From CAWBAT01 sp046331665 (GTDB lineage: Bacteria; Acidobacteriota; Terriglobia; Versatilivoradales; Versatilivoraceae): a stretch of DNA of 64,000 bases. The stretch is taken from contig JAXLQK010000012.1 in the NCBI GenBank assembly GCA_046331665.1, forward strand, positions 62,001 through 126,000. Reading direction: 5' to 3'. Numbering within the stretch: position 1 is the stretch's first letter; every line of letters begins with the position of its first letter. Positions 7,115 through 16,436 of this stretch are shown here, piece after piece. The position numbers and the translations under genes were made by a program. The notes beneath the pieces are model-generated. The model had not been told where the DNA came from. It worked only from the letters and a program-made list of their open reading frames with translations, and made no database searches.

Positions 7115-10071
7115 TTACGAATTCCCGCCAACCGGGGAAAGAAGATTTCTGAGATATTGACCGGTATAGCTCCTTGCAACCCGCGAGATGTCTTCTGGAG
7201 TACCGCAGGCAACCAGTTTCCCCCCTCGATCCCCTCCCTCGGGACCAAGATCAATGATCCAGTCAGCCGTCTTGATGACATCCAAGTTATGTTCAATGAC
7301 AAGCAAGGTGGCGCCTGTCCGTAAGAGTTTTCGAAAAGCAATCAGCAATTTATGGATGTCATCAAAATGGAGACCCGTGGTCGGCTCGTCAAATATATAC
7401 AAGGTACTCTGCTTCACCTGCTTCACCAGATAGGAGGCTAGTTTCACGCGTTGAGCTTCCCCGCCAGAAAGAGTGGATGCAGGCTGGCCTAGCCGCAAGT
7501 ACCCTAGCCCGACTTCCTGGAGAAATTTGAGGCGGTTGGTGACGCGGGGCACGGCCGAAAAAAAGGCGAGGGCTTCCCGAACAGTAAGCTGGAGCACGTC
7601 ATAAATGTTCTTGCCCTTGTAGCGGACTTCAAGGATCCCAGGTTTGAAGCGCATTCCTTTGCATTCTTCACAAATCAATTCCACATCGGCCAAAAATTGC
7701 ATCTCCACGGTAACGGTGCCATCCCCCTCACAGACTTCGCAACGCCCACCGGGGATGTTGAAAGAAAAATGCCCCGCCGAATAGGATCGGTTCCTCGCTT
7801 CTGTGGTCGCGGCAAACAAGTCACGGATGACATCGTACGCTTTCGTATAGGTCACAGGGTTGGAGCGGGGTGTTCTCCCGATCGGTGACTGATCCACCAA
7901 CACGACATCCGAAATCCATTGGTCACCTTCCATGGAACGGAAATTCCCTTTTTCGGGGGACTCGCCGCGCCTGGCTTTGATCGCCGAAAAAAGGACATCA
8001 TGTACAAAAGTGGACTTCCCTGAACCCGAGACCCCGGTAATGCAAGTCATGACACCCAGGGGAATAGCCACGTCCAGTCCTTTGAGATTGTGCTGACTCG
8101 CTCCAAAAATTTTGAGCCAGTGGCCGCTGGGAGAAAGGCGGGTGGCAGGCAGGGGGATTTTCAGCTCTTGCTTCAGGTAACGTCCCGTCAACGAATGGGG
8201 AGCGTTAAGGATTTCCTGAAAGTTTCCGGCGAACACGATCTGGCCGCCTTGCTCGCCTGCCCCAGGGCCCAAGTCCAGAATGCGGTCCGCCGCCTTCATC
8301 ATCTCGGGTTCATGTTCCACCACCAAAACCGTATTCCCCGTGTTGCGCAGGTTTTTCAAAATCTCGATCAAGCGCGAATTGTCTCGAGGGTGGAGTCCGA
8401 TCGAAGGTTCGTCGAGAACGTAAAGGACACCGACCAAGGCAGATCCCAGCGAGGTCGCCAACTGGATGCGTTGGGATTCCCCCCGGACAGAGTCGACGCC
8501 AATCGATCAAGGCTCAAGTACTCCAGCCCGACATCCAATAAGAACCTCAGCCGCAACCGAATTTCTTCCAGCACCTTTTCACCAACGGATGACTCAAAGG
8601 GGGACAAGTTCAGAGATTCAAAAAACTGGAAAGCCTGTTCCACGGTCATGGCGCAGACAGTGGAGATGCTTTTACCGGCGATTTTGATGGCCCGGGCTTC
8701 CGCTCTCAGGCGGGATCCTTCACATTCCGAGCACAGTGTGTACCCGCGGTAGCGGCTCAAAAAAACGCGGATGTACAATTTGTATTTCTTGGTTTCCAAG
8801 CGTTCAAAAAAACGGCGGATTCCAATAAATTGATCATCGCCTTGATAGATAAGTTCCTTTTGCTCACTGGGCAGGGAGCGGTAAGGAACCGTCAGCGGAA
8901 TGGCATGGCGCTTGGCGAATCGCTTGAATTCGGCACTCAAGGCCCGGTAGCGCGGCTTGGTCCAAGGCTCGATGGCACCCTGCTGAAGACTTTTCTCCAC
9001 ATCGGGAACCACCAGTCCCATATCAAAGTCGATGGTGTTTCCAAATCCCTGACACCGCGGGCAGGCTCCAAACGGACTGTTAAACGAAAACAGCCGCGGC
9101 TCAGGGCTGGTATACTCGATCTGGCAATGGCGGCATTCGAATTTCTCACTGTAGAAAAACCTGACGCCGGGGGCGAGGGGTTGACTCCACGACGATGGCG
9201 CCCGCTTTTTCCCATCCGGAGGCTGTGGTTCCATGCCACTGGACACCGGGGGGAGACTGACAATCTCGACGGTGACATGTCCGTCTCCTTCACGGCAACA
9301 GGTTTCCAGGGAATCGGTCAGTCGCTGGCGAGACTGGGCATTGATCTCGAGCCGATCGACAAGCACCAACAACTCGCGTGTAAAATCCAGTTCGAGGAAG
9401 GCCTCAGGAGAAGACAAATCATAAATTTTCTGATCTTGATACAGACGCAGAAATCCTTCTCTCCGCAAATCCATGAGCACTTCACGTAAGAGATCCTCTC
9501 TCGTACGGCTCTTCTTCCTGTTTCTCGCCTTCTCCGCCGGGTGGCGGCTTTCTTTTGCTTTCCGATAGGCTTCGAAAGGAAAGAGAAAATAAAGCCGGGT
9601 GCCCTCGGGTAAGGAAAGAAGCCGCTGGGCCACCTCACTCATCTCGTCCTTGCTGACTTCCTGGTGACAGCGAAGGCAAACGGTGCGGCCCACGCGGGCG
9701 AACAACAGGCGCAGATAATCATAGACCTCCGTCACGGTGGCAACGGTGGACCGGGGGTTGCGCACGGCGTTTTTCTGGCGGATGGCGATGGCTGGCGCGA
9801 TTCCTTCAATTTCTTCCACCTCCGGCTTTTCGATGCGCTCCAAGAACTGGCGGGCATAGGCGGACAGCGACTCAATGTACCGACGCTGTCCCTCGGCATA
9901 AATCGTATCAAAGGCCAGGCTGGACTTTCCCGATCCGCTGACGCCGGTAATGACCGTCAGGTGATTGTGCGGAATTTCGCAGCTGACATTTTTCAGATTG
10001 TGGACTCTGGCACCCTTGACTACGAGAGATTCATGATTCATGCAGTCCTCATTCGCCATCCGTCCCTCCAT
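7115..10071 (-). CDS. uvrA: Excinuclease ABC subunit A, interrupted by a frameshift
   Basis: UvrA is the dimeric damage-recognition ATPase of nucleotide excision repair. The N-terminal part (10071 to about 8480) has the first Walker A GVSGSGKSS, zinc-finger CxxC pairs and the LSGG signature. The C-terminal part has LGSALVGVLYVLDEPSIGLHP, a second GVSGSGKST, CEVCEGDGTV and a second LSGGEAQRVKLAS. The two halves are in different frames: the first signature reads LSGG then NPNAS instead of LSGGESQRIQLAT. One extra G in the six-G tract (C run at 8479-8484 on the plus strand) restores a protein of about 985 residues. This may be an assembly error, a real mutation or a slippage site. Starts at 10071, 10059 (GGAGGG upstream, preferred) and 10041 are possible. 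Confidence 0.9.
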
Positions 10072-10101
10072 GTTTCACGGCGGAGGGGTTCAAAACCTTT
10101 T

Positions 10102-10130
10102 ATTATAGGTAACAGCAGAAACGGTTTCAA
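10102..10130 (-). promoter_or_regulatory. Consensus sigma70-type promoter for uvrA
   Basis: On the minus strand TTGAAA (10130-10125) is followed after exactly 17 bases by TATAAT (10107-10102). This is the best promoter match in the window and lies about 40 bases before the uvrA start. No LexA-type operator was recognised. Confidence 0.75.
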
Positions 10131-10152
10131 GCGGGGTGATGAGCTGTAATAT
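10125..10152 (+). promoter_or_regulatory. Candidate promoter for the glycosyltransferase-pdxJ pair
   Basis: On the plus strand TTTCAA (10125-10130) and TAATAT (10147-10152) are separated by 16 bases and stand 14 bases before the glycosyltransferase ATG. The -35 hexamer is the same DNA as the -35 of the divergent uvrA promoter, so the two promoters would overlap face to back. Confidence 0.45.
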
Positions 10153-10166
10153 ACTCGGAAATTCCT

Positions 10167-10901
10167 ATGAGCTCCCTTCCCGACATTTCTCTTGTCATTC
10201 CAGCCTATAATGAATCCTTCCGTCTGCCGGGAACGCTCGAGATCATTCGGGATTATTTGCAGCAGCAAACCTGGACGGCGGAAGTGCTTGTCGTCAACGA
10301 TGGATCAACCGATCAAACGGTTCAAGTGGTTGAACAGTTTGCGGCCCAATGGACCGCCTTGCGGCTGGTCGATAATCATGGGAACTTTGGCAAAGGATAT
10401 AGTGTTCGACATGGAGCGATGCAGGCCCGAGGGGAGATCGTCCTGTTCAGCGACGCCGATCTTTCCGCCCCCGTGACCGAAGTCCCCAAGTTAATCGAGC
10501 CCATTGTCCAAAACGAGTGCGAGATAACCTTCGGATCGAGAGGGATTGACCGTTCCTTGATCGGAGTTCACCAATCGCGCCTCCGGGAGCTTTCGGGAAT
10601 GCTCTTCAATCTGATGGTCCGAGTTGTCACGGGACTCCCTTTTAAGGACACTCAGTGTGGTTTCAAAGCCTTCCGGAGAGAGGTCGCCTTGCCTGTATTT
10701 GAACGCCAAACCATCATGGGTTTTGGATTTGACCCGGAAATTCTCTACATCGGGAGGAAGCGAGGACTGCGCTTGAAAGAAATCCCTGTTCGCTGGAATC
10801 ATGTGGAGGGCACGACGGTGGATTTTTTCCAAGACTCCTGGAGAATGCTTCTGGACCTGTTGCGGATCCGTTGGAATGACATTAAGGGAAGCTATCAATG
10901 A
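10167..10901 (+). CDS. Family 2 glycosyltransferase, dolichyl-phosphate glucosyltransferase-like
   Basis: A 244-residue GT-A enzyme without membrane segments. Visible are the N-terminal ISLVIPAYNES, VVNDGSTD, the metal-binding DAD at 96-98 (FSDADLSAP) and DTQCGFKAFRR at about 161-171. That combination is typical of the dolichyl/polyprenyl-phosphate glucosyl- or mannosyltransferase group, which passes a sugar from a nucleotide sugar to a lipid phosphate. The acceptor cannot be told from sequence. Its stop overlaps an in-frame ATG of pdxJ (ATGA at 10898-10901), so the two genes are probably co-expressed although their pathways are unrelated. Confidence 0.85.
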   Translation: MSSLPDISLVIPAYNESFRLPGTLEIIRDYLQQQTWTAEVLVVNDGSTDQTVQVVEQFAAQWTALRLVDNHGNFGKGYSVRHGAMQARGEIVLFSDADLSAPVTEVPKLIEPIVQNECEITFGSRGIDRSLIGVHQSRLRELSGMLFNLMVRVVTGLPFKDTQCGFKAFRREVALPVFERQTIMGFGFDPEILYIGRKRGLRLKEIPVRWNHVEGTTVDFFQDSWRMLLDLLRIRWNDIKGSYQ

Positions 10902-10912
10902 AAGGAATTCCC

Positions 10913-11650
10913 ATGACGAAGCTTGGAGTCAATATTGATCATATCGCGACACTGCGGGAGGCCAGAAAAACAAATGAGCCCGACCCTGTGGCGGCCGCGG
11001 TCATTGCCGAACTCGCCGGGGCACATGGGATCACGGTTCATTTGAGAAGTGATCGCCGGCATATTCAGGATCGTGACGTGGAGTTGCTGAGAGAGACGGT
11101 AAAGACCCGGCTCAACCTGGAGATGGCCGCGACGGAGGAAATGATCGGCATTGCCCTGGATATCAAGCCGGACACGGCAACGCTGGTCCCGGAATTCCCG
11201 GGCGAGATTACAACCCAAGGCGGATTGGATTGCGTCCGCCACTTTGAACATCTCTACGACCAGATCCACAAACTCACTGCCGGAGGAATCTCGGTGAGTC
11301 TTTTTATCGACCCGGTTCAACTTCAAATCGAAGCGGCCCAAAAGCTGGGGGTCCCTCTCGTTGAGCTGAACACCGCCCGCTATTCCGAGGCGTCCCTTTA
11401 TCAAACCTTGAGAACGGAAGGAGACATCCAACGGGCCCTTGAGGAAGTCCGCTCGTCCGCCGAGCAGGCCGACGCCCTCGGGATGCAGGTCCATGCCGGC
11501 CACGGATTGACCTACCGGAATGTTCGGGAGATATCACGGATTCCGGAAATTCAGGAACTCAACATCGGCCATAACATCATTGCCCGGGCCGTGTTGGTGG
11601 GACTTCGTCAGGCGGTGCAGGAGATGGTCGCGCTGCTGCAGGAATCCTGA
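10913..11650 (+). CDS. pdxJ: Pyridoxine 5'-phosphate synthase PdxJ
   Basis: Condenses 1-deoxyxylulose 5-phosphate with aminoacetone phosphate to pyridoxine 5'-phosphate in the DXP-dependent vitamin B6 pathway. The TIM-barrel protein begins TKLGVNIDHIATLREAR, contains VHLRSDRRHIQDRD and LNLEMAATEEM, and ends in the GHNIIARAVLVGLRQAV phosphate-binding segment, all hallmarks of PdxJ. An in-frame ATG at 10898 overlaps the previous stop, but the ATG at 10913 has AAAGGAA at good spacing and matches the family N-terminus. Length is about 245 residues, which is normal. Confidence 0.95.
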   Translation: MTKLGVNIDHIATLREARKTNEPDPVAAAVIAELAGAHGITVHLRSDRRHIQDRDVELLRETVKTRLNLEMAATEEMIGIALDIKPDTATLVPEFPGEITTQGGLDCVRHFEHLYDQIHKLTAGGISVSLFIDPVQLQIEAAQKLGVPLVELNTARYSEASLYQTLRTEGDIQRALEEVRSSAEQADALGMQVHAGHGLTYRNVREISRIPEIQELNIGHNIIARAVLVGLRQAVQEMVALLQES

Positions 11651-11740
11651 GCCCGGGGGCCGGCCGCAGATCTCAGCTCGGACGGCTCCTCCTTCAATGG
11701 CATCAGCTGATGCGAAGGGTTGCGGAAGATCTTCCTGCGC

Positions 11741-12391
11741 TTAACTCTTCAAGCTGTTGATGAATTGGTCAAAACTGCCAGCCCACTTGGCAACCGTTTT
11801 TTCCGGCCCAACCAGCTTGAAAAACCAAGGCCCCTCGCCGGTTTCGATCACCGCTGCCAGCATCCGATAGCCGGGACGCGGTGCGGGGTTGCCCATCATG
11901 GTATTCGTGTAGGTTCCGCTGACATCGACCAGGGTCACTTTCATTCCAGAAACGGTTCGAGTGCTGGTCTTTGCCTTGTCCTTGGAGGAGGATCCATCGG
12001 ATTGGCTGATTTGACCGATCCAGCGGTCAATGTTCGCTTCGACCGAACCCCCTTGTCCCTGCCCAAAATAGAACGCCACGAGCTCGGCGTCTTCAGGATC
12101 CCCTTCGCTCTTGGGAAGGCTGAACTGAGCCTTTCTCATGGACGAGGTCGGCGTCTGTTCCACCCATCCATCCGGAATCGCCACGCTGAACGGACCGATC
12201 CTGGGCCCTCCCCCACCGGCGGCCGAGTGCGATGACACAGCCGAGGTGCTCGCCGGAGTGGAAGATGATTCACTCTGAGATGATGTATCCGGTTCGTGGG
12301 AGCATCCGGCACCGATTAGCATCAGCGTCAATAGCGCAATGCCCCACACAGCCCATCCGGCGAGGCGGTAAGATTTTGCTGGAGATTTCAT
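11741..12391 (-). CDS. Predicted lipoprotein of unknown function
   Basis: 216 residues with an N-terminal hydrophobic segment ending in a lipobox (LIGAGC at about residues 26-31), then a low-complexity Ser/Thr/Ala/Gly linker and a globular C-terminal domain (GPFSVAIPDGWVEQTPTS to the end). The acylated Cys implies attachment to a membrane outer face. The domain resembles many small beta-rich envelope lipoproteins of acidobacteria, but no function can be assigned. The start at 12391 is preferred over 12460 because AAAGGG is well placed upstream and it starts the signal peptide (MKSPAKSYRLAG). It lies 41 bases downstream of fabI. Confidence 0.7.
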   Translation of the reverse strand: MKSPAKSYRLAGWAVWGIALLTLMLIGAGCSHEPDTSSQSESSSTPASTSAVSSHSAAGGGGPRIGPFSVAIPDGWVEQTPTSSMRKAQFSLPKSEGDPEDAELVAFYFGQGQGGSVEANIDRWIGQISQSDGSSSKDKAKTSTRTVSGMKVTLVDVSGTYTNTMMGNPAPRPGYRMLAAVIETGEGPWFFKLVGPEKTVAKWAGSFDQFINSLKS

Positions 12392-12432
12392 GGCACGACC
12401 CTTTCTCCTAAACATAGGTGAATTTCTTCGAC

Positions 12433-13197
12433 TTACATTCCCATGATGTTGTAACCGCAATCGACATAAATGACTTCGCCGGTAATCCCCGAGGACATGT
12501 CACTGGCCAGAAAGACCCCGGTATCGCCAATTTCTTTTCCAGCCACATTGCGCTTTAGCGGCGCATGCTCGGCGTGATACTTCAACATATCGGTAAACCC
12601 GGCAATACCGCGGGCTGCCAAGGTATTGACCGGACCGGCACTCAAAGCATTGACCCGAACATTCTGAGGGCCCAGATCATAAGCCAGGTAGCGCACGGAT
12701 GCCTCCAGAGAGGCTTTGGCAACTCCCATCACATTGTAATGCGGGACAACTTTCTCAGCCCCGTAATAGGAAAGGGTCAGAATGCTTCCGCCTTCCGTCA
12801 TCAGAGGAAGAGCCGCCCGGGTGACGCCAATCAGGGAATAAGCGCTGATGTCCTGCGCCACGCGAAAGGCCTCTCGTGTGGTGTGGATGAAACGGCCTTC
12901 CAGGGCTTCTTTGGGGGCGAAGGCAACGCTGTGCAGAATCAAATGGACCCGCCCGAAATTGCCCTTCAGCCGCTCGAATACCTGCTCAATCTCTTCGTCG
13001 CGCGTCACATCACAAGGATACGTGGGCGTGTCGGGACCGAAGGTGGCCGCCATTTCCTCCACATTGGACTTGAGTCGTTCTCCCTGATAGGTAAAAGCCA
13101 GACGGGCTCCCGCCTGATGCCAGGCCTGGGCAATACTCCAGGCGATGCTTCGCTTGTTCGCCACTCCAAAAACCACACCGAACTTGTCTTGTAACAT
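12433..13197 (-). CDS. fabI: Enoyl-[acyl-carrier-protein] reductase FabI
   Basis: Reduces trans-2-enoyl-ACP with NADH in the last step of each fatty-acid elongation cycle and is the target of triclosan. The 254-residue short-chain dehydrogenase fold has the FabI-type nucleotide site FGVANKRSIAWSIAQ and the active-site block SYYGAEKVVPHYNVMGVAK, which gives Tyr144, Tyr154 and Lys161 in the Y-x6-K arrangement. The C-terminus ITGEVIYVDCGYNIMGM is typical. The start at 13197 is chosen over an upstream ATG because of a strong GGGGAGGG just before it and because MLQDKFGVVFGVAN matches the family. Confidence 0.96.
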   Translation of the reverse strand: MLQDKFGVVFGVANKRSIAWSIAQAWHQAGARLAFTYQGERLKSNVEEMAATFGPDTPTYPCDVTRDEEIEQVFERLKGNFGRVHLILHSVAFAPKEALEGRFIHTTREAFRVAQDISAYSLIGVTRAALPLMTEGGSILTLSYYGAEKVVPHYNVMGVAKASLEASVRYLAYDLGPQNVRVNALSAGPVNTLAARGIAGFTDMLKYHAEHAPLKRNVAGKEIGDTGVFLASDMSSGITGEVIYVDCGYNIMGM

Positions 13198-13342
13198 AAC
13201 CCTCCCCTGATAGGAACAAGCGCTGACTTTATCAAGAGCAAAGCCGGGAAGCAAGCTTCACCGCATGCGTCGGGCATCCATGAGTGTGCCTACCAGCACC
13301 AACGTCGTTTCAGTCCCTTGAGGTTGGCCCGATGGTCCAGCT

Positions 13343-14398
13343 TTATTTTACAAGCGCTTCGCGGTCGGTGCGGGGTTTCGAGCCTAATGAAATCAGAGGG
13401 ATTCCGGACTGGCTGGAAGGGTTTGTGGTCTGAGGCGAACGCCAATTATCAATCATGGCGACTTGTTGTACGCAGGATACCGTACAGTAGGGAGCACAAT
13501 ATTTCTTATTCAGATACTCTTGCCGCAAATGTTCACGAGTGTACTCCGACAGCGGGATGGCGGGGCAACCCCGCTGCTGGGAACAGTAATGCACAAGTCC
13601 ATTTTCGCAAATATAGAGATAGCGCGCCCCTGCCCGGCAGCGCCATTCGTTTGGTTTCCCGTAGGCGATATTGCGTTGAAATTGATTGAAGCGAGCAAAA
13701 GATTTGTTTCCAATTCTCTTGAGTTTCTCGTAGACCTCGCGTTCCTCCGTCCCGAGCGGCCGCAATTGCCCCTCTCCATCATGAATGATTCCCAAGGTGG
13801 TACTGAATTTCAGCGAGCTGGCCTTCTCGGCCACCTTCAACGCGTCTTGCGGATGGGAAATCCCGGCACCCACGACGGAATTGATGTTCACGCCAAACTC
13901 GGCATGCTCGGCCAGCATTTGCAGTTTCTTGTCCAAGACCTTCAGGCTTTTCTTTGAAACCTCATCAGGAACAGCATTATCGATGCTGATTTGCAGATGT
14001 TCCAGCCCGGCCCGGTTCAGTCTTTCAATGCGCTCCACCGTCAGGAGATAGCCATTGGTTATCATGCCGGCAATAATCCCTCGACGGCGCATATGACGAA
14101 TAATTTCATCGAGGTCGGGGTGGAGCAAGGGCTCTCCCCCGCTGATGGTGATAATCGACGTTCCCAGCCTCGCCAGATCGTCGATTCGTCGCAGCATTTC
14201 GGCGGTAGGAACCGGTTTGGAGAAATCATCAAATTCGTTGCAATAAGTGCAAGCCAGATTGCATCGTCGTGTCGGGATGATGTGGGCGAGAACCACGTGG
14301 CGGGTCGAGAGGAGCCCTTTGGCAATCATTCGCAATTCGCGCAAACGCCGGTGGAAAAATTTGACCCGCCGACGAATGCGTTTTTTGACTGAATTCAT
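13343..14398 (-). CDS. Radical SAM protein with cysteine-rich C-terminal domain
   Basis: 351 residues. The [4Fe-4S]-SAM cluster motif is CNLACTYC (Cys46, Cys50, Cys53), followed by ISGGEPLLHP at about 85-94, the SAM-contact motif. After the barrel there is a second cysteine group (CRAGARYLYIC, YCSQQRGC, YCAPYCTVSC) that resembles a SPASM or twitch-type auxiliary cluster domain. The N-terminus is very basic (KKRIRRRVKFFHRR). Such proteins modify peptides, proteins or lipids; with no precursor peptide or partner enzyme recognised nearby the substrate stays open. It is a single transcription unit, upstream of fabI on the same strand. Confidence 0.8.
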   Translation of the reverse strand: MNSVKKRIRRRVKFFHRRLRELRMIAKGLLSTRHVVLAHIIPTRRCNLACTYCNEFDDFSKPVPTAEMLRRIDDLARLGTSIITISGGEPLLHPDLDEIIRHMRRRGIIAGMITNGYLLTVERIERLNRAGLEHLQISIDNAVPDEVSKKSLKVLDKKLQMLAEHAEFGVNINSVVGAGISHPQDALKVAEKASSLKFSTTLGIIHDGEGQLRPLGTEEREVYEKLKRIGNKSFARFNQFQRNIAYGKPNEWRCRAGARYLYICENGLVHYCSQQRGCPAIPLSEYTREHLRQEYLNKKYCAPYCTVSCVQQVAMIDNWRSPQTTNPSSQSGIPLISLGSKPRTDREALVK

Positions 14399-14565
14399 AT
14401 CTGGTCTTTCGATGGAACGAAATGTTTCTCTAGGAGATTCGGCCCCTGCATTGTCTGTCCCTTAGCGGCTCCCAGCTCCGAGGGCTGGCCATGTTAAAAG
14501 AAAGCGCCTGAAGAATCAATCCTCTTGCAGGCAATGACCACCGTTCGCACCTCAAGGGATCAAAA

Positions 14566-15483
14566 TCACCGCCGACTTGCGTCTTTGGGCTGCCGTTTCT
14601 CCGATCCCAGAAACTCCTCAACGACCTCCAGAAAAGCCCGGCATGCTCTTGATAGATAACGATTTTTCCGATAAATCAGCCCCAGTTTCCTCACCAATTT
14701 GACATTCTTGATCGTTATCAGTTTCAAAGAGCCCTGTTCGATTTCTGCCTGAACATAACTTTTGGGGACTATGGAAATCCCCATCCCAATTGAAACAAAC
14801 TTCTTAATCGTTTCGATGCTTGCCAATTCCATGGTGATATTCAATTTGCTCCACTGCTGGCCAAAGATTTTCTTGAGCCGCTCCCGGGTCGTTCCCACCT
14901 TGTGAAATATGATGGGGTACGGAATCAGTTCATCCAACCGCACGGAGGTCTTCACCGACAAGGGGTGCTCAGGGCTGGTAATCAAGGCCATTTCATCTTC
15001 TGCAATGGGGATAATCTGCAAATCGCGGTGGACCACAGGCAAGGTCACGATGCCAAAATCCAATTGATTGTCGAGGATCTTCTCCAGGACCTTTTTGGAG
15101 AAATTCCGATAAATACTGATCTGCACATTGGGATACTTGTTCTGATACAAGGAAAAGATCTGGGGCAGGACGTAAATGCAGGTCGACTCGTTGGCCCCGA
15201 TGTGCACTTTCCCCTGGGGGGAAGCATTGAGCTCCGTAATGGCCAGTTTGGCCTCGTCATGTAATTGAAGCAGCCGGTCGGCATAATGGAACAACAGTTC
15301 CCCCGCCTGAGTGAGTGAGACCTTCTTGCCGATCCGATCAAACAACTTTTGTCCCAGTTCCTCTTCCAGCAGGCGGACTTGCGTGCTAATCGCCGGCTGA
15401 GTCCGAAACAATCTCTCGGCAGCCTGGGTGAAGCTCCGGCAAAGCGCCACTTCATAAAAATTTCGAATCTGGTCGAGGTTCAT
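14566..15483 (-). CDS. LysR-family transcriptional regulator
   Basis: 305 residues with the LysR winged helix-turn-helix at 1-60 (MNLDQIRNFYEVALCRSFTQAA, RTQPAISTQVRLLEEELGQKLFDR) and a periplasmic-binding-protein-like effector domain with KVHIGANESTCIYVLPQIF near 92-110. The effector domain is CysB/CbbR-like in general layout, but the ligand is not evident. A TATAAT on the minus strand at 15541-15536 with a weak -35 could be its promoter. No divergent target gene is adjacent; the neighbours are a radical SAM gene downstream and a cysteine-rich protein upstream, both on the same strand. Confidence 0.9.
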   Translation of the reverse strand: MNLDQIRNFYEVALCRSFTQAAERLFRTQPAISTQVRLLEEELGQKLFDRIGKKVSLTQAGELLFHYADRLLQLHDEAKLAITELNASPQGKVHIGANESTCIYVLPQIFSLYQNKYPNVQISIYRNFSKKVLEKILDNQLDFGIVTLPVVHRDLQIIPIAEDEMALITSPEHPLSVKTSVRLDELIPYPIIFHKVGTTRERLKKIFGQQWSKLNITMELASIETIKKFVSIGMGISIVPKSYVQAEIEQGSLKLITIKNVKLVRKLGLIYRKNRYLSRACRAFLEVVEEFLGSEKRQPKDASRR

Positions 15484-15650
15484 CGTCTTGTCGGAGGGCT
15501 GCCGCCTTCAAGCAAGATAAATTCAGCTTATTGAAATTATACCATTCATAAAATAGGCTTGCGACCGCAAATTGGGTCGGCTGAACAAGACGGGGGAAAA
15601 TGAATCGGGAATTCATGGAGCCGGGCTGGCGTTAGAGGAGCGGGACAGAG

Positions 15651-16058
15651 CTATTTCTTGAACAGGGCATCAAAGGCGTCCCGAGCGCTGGTAACTTTGT
15701 TGGCCGACGTGGTATCCCGTTCGATCGCCTTCTTCGGCTTAAAGGTGGCACATTGGTTGCGAATGTTTTTTCGGGGGATTCTTTCAGGAATCGGCTGCGT
15801 ACACTCAAAGCGCGCTCCGGTGTCAAACCAGGTACATTGCTTGCACGTGTGCAGATCGGCCTTGCATTGCGGACATTGGCTTTCCAGTTCAATTGCGGCG
15901 GAGAGAGAAGCTCCGCACATGGAACAACGCGTAGCCTCGTGAAAGCCCGGCATCTCGCGGGGCCGAAATTCCTTGGGGCCTTCAGGCCGTTTTTGTTTAG
16001 CCGGTTTCTCTTCCCGGTCGCCATCCATATAGCCCCGCTGGCGATATTTCCTATCCAT
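15651..16058 (-). CDS. Small cysteine-rich protein with predicted zinc ribbon
   Basis: 135 residues with eight cysteines: Cys45 and Cys48 (CSMC), Cys62 and Cys65 (CPQC), Cys72 and Cys75 (CKQC), then Cys86 and Cys103. The first two pairs look like one zinc ribbon; the other four could make a second site. The N-terminus is strongly basic and hydrophilic (residues 1-40), and the C-terminus (ARDAFDALFKK) is helical. No catalytic motif is present and the function is unknown. It is cytoplasmic by prediction and stands alone between the LysR gene and the IS element. Confidence 0.65.
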   Translation of the reverse strand: MDRKYRQRGYMDGDREEKPAKQKRPEGPKEFRPREMPGFHEATRCSMCGASLSAAIELESQCPQCKADLHTCKQCTWFDTGARFECTQPIPERIPRKNIRNQCATFKPKKAIERDTTSANKVTSARDAFDALFKK

Positions 16059-16280
16059 AGGTTTTCCTCATGGTCGGCATAAAGGCCTCAGGCTTCTCGA
16101 TGGATCAACGAAAAGATGAAATCAGTATCCGCGTGCTCTTTCCATATTGTCAATCTATTTTGCCACTTGGATGAACGGATTGCCTTTATCGATTCAAGTA
16201 AGGGTCTGGTCAACAACAATGGGTTATGAACGCCGGATTCAAAGTGAGCAAGAGCTTGTTAAAAGTGTTAAAAGGGTTAA

Positions 16281-16323
16281 AAGGGGTCACATCTCAGAAA
16301 TCGATTCTGCTGCAAAACCCCCC
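16281..16323 (+). repeat. Left terminal inverted repeat of the IS1182-type element
   Basis: It matches the reverse complement of 18208-18250, with the inner 20 bases identical and differences plus a small length change in the outer half. Confidence 0.8.
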
Positions 16324-16436
16324 TGCGAGTGGTGAAGACCCGCATCAATAGTGGCTTGGGGACAACTTTGATCTTGCTTCCGGTGAGAGGGTGACATAGA
16401 ATCATCCGTGAAAACCCACATCTGGAGCCACTTTCC

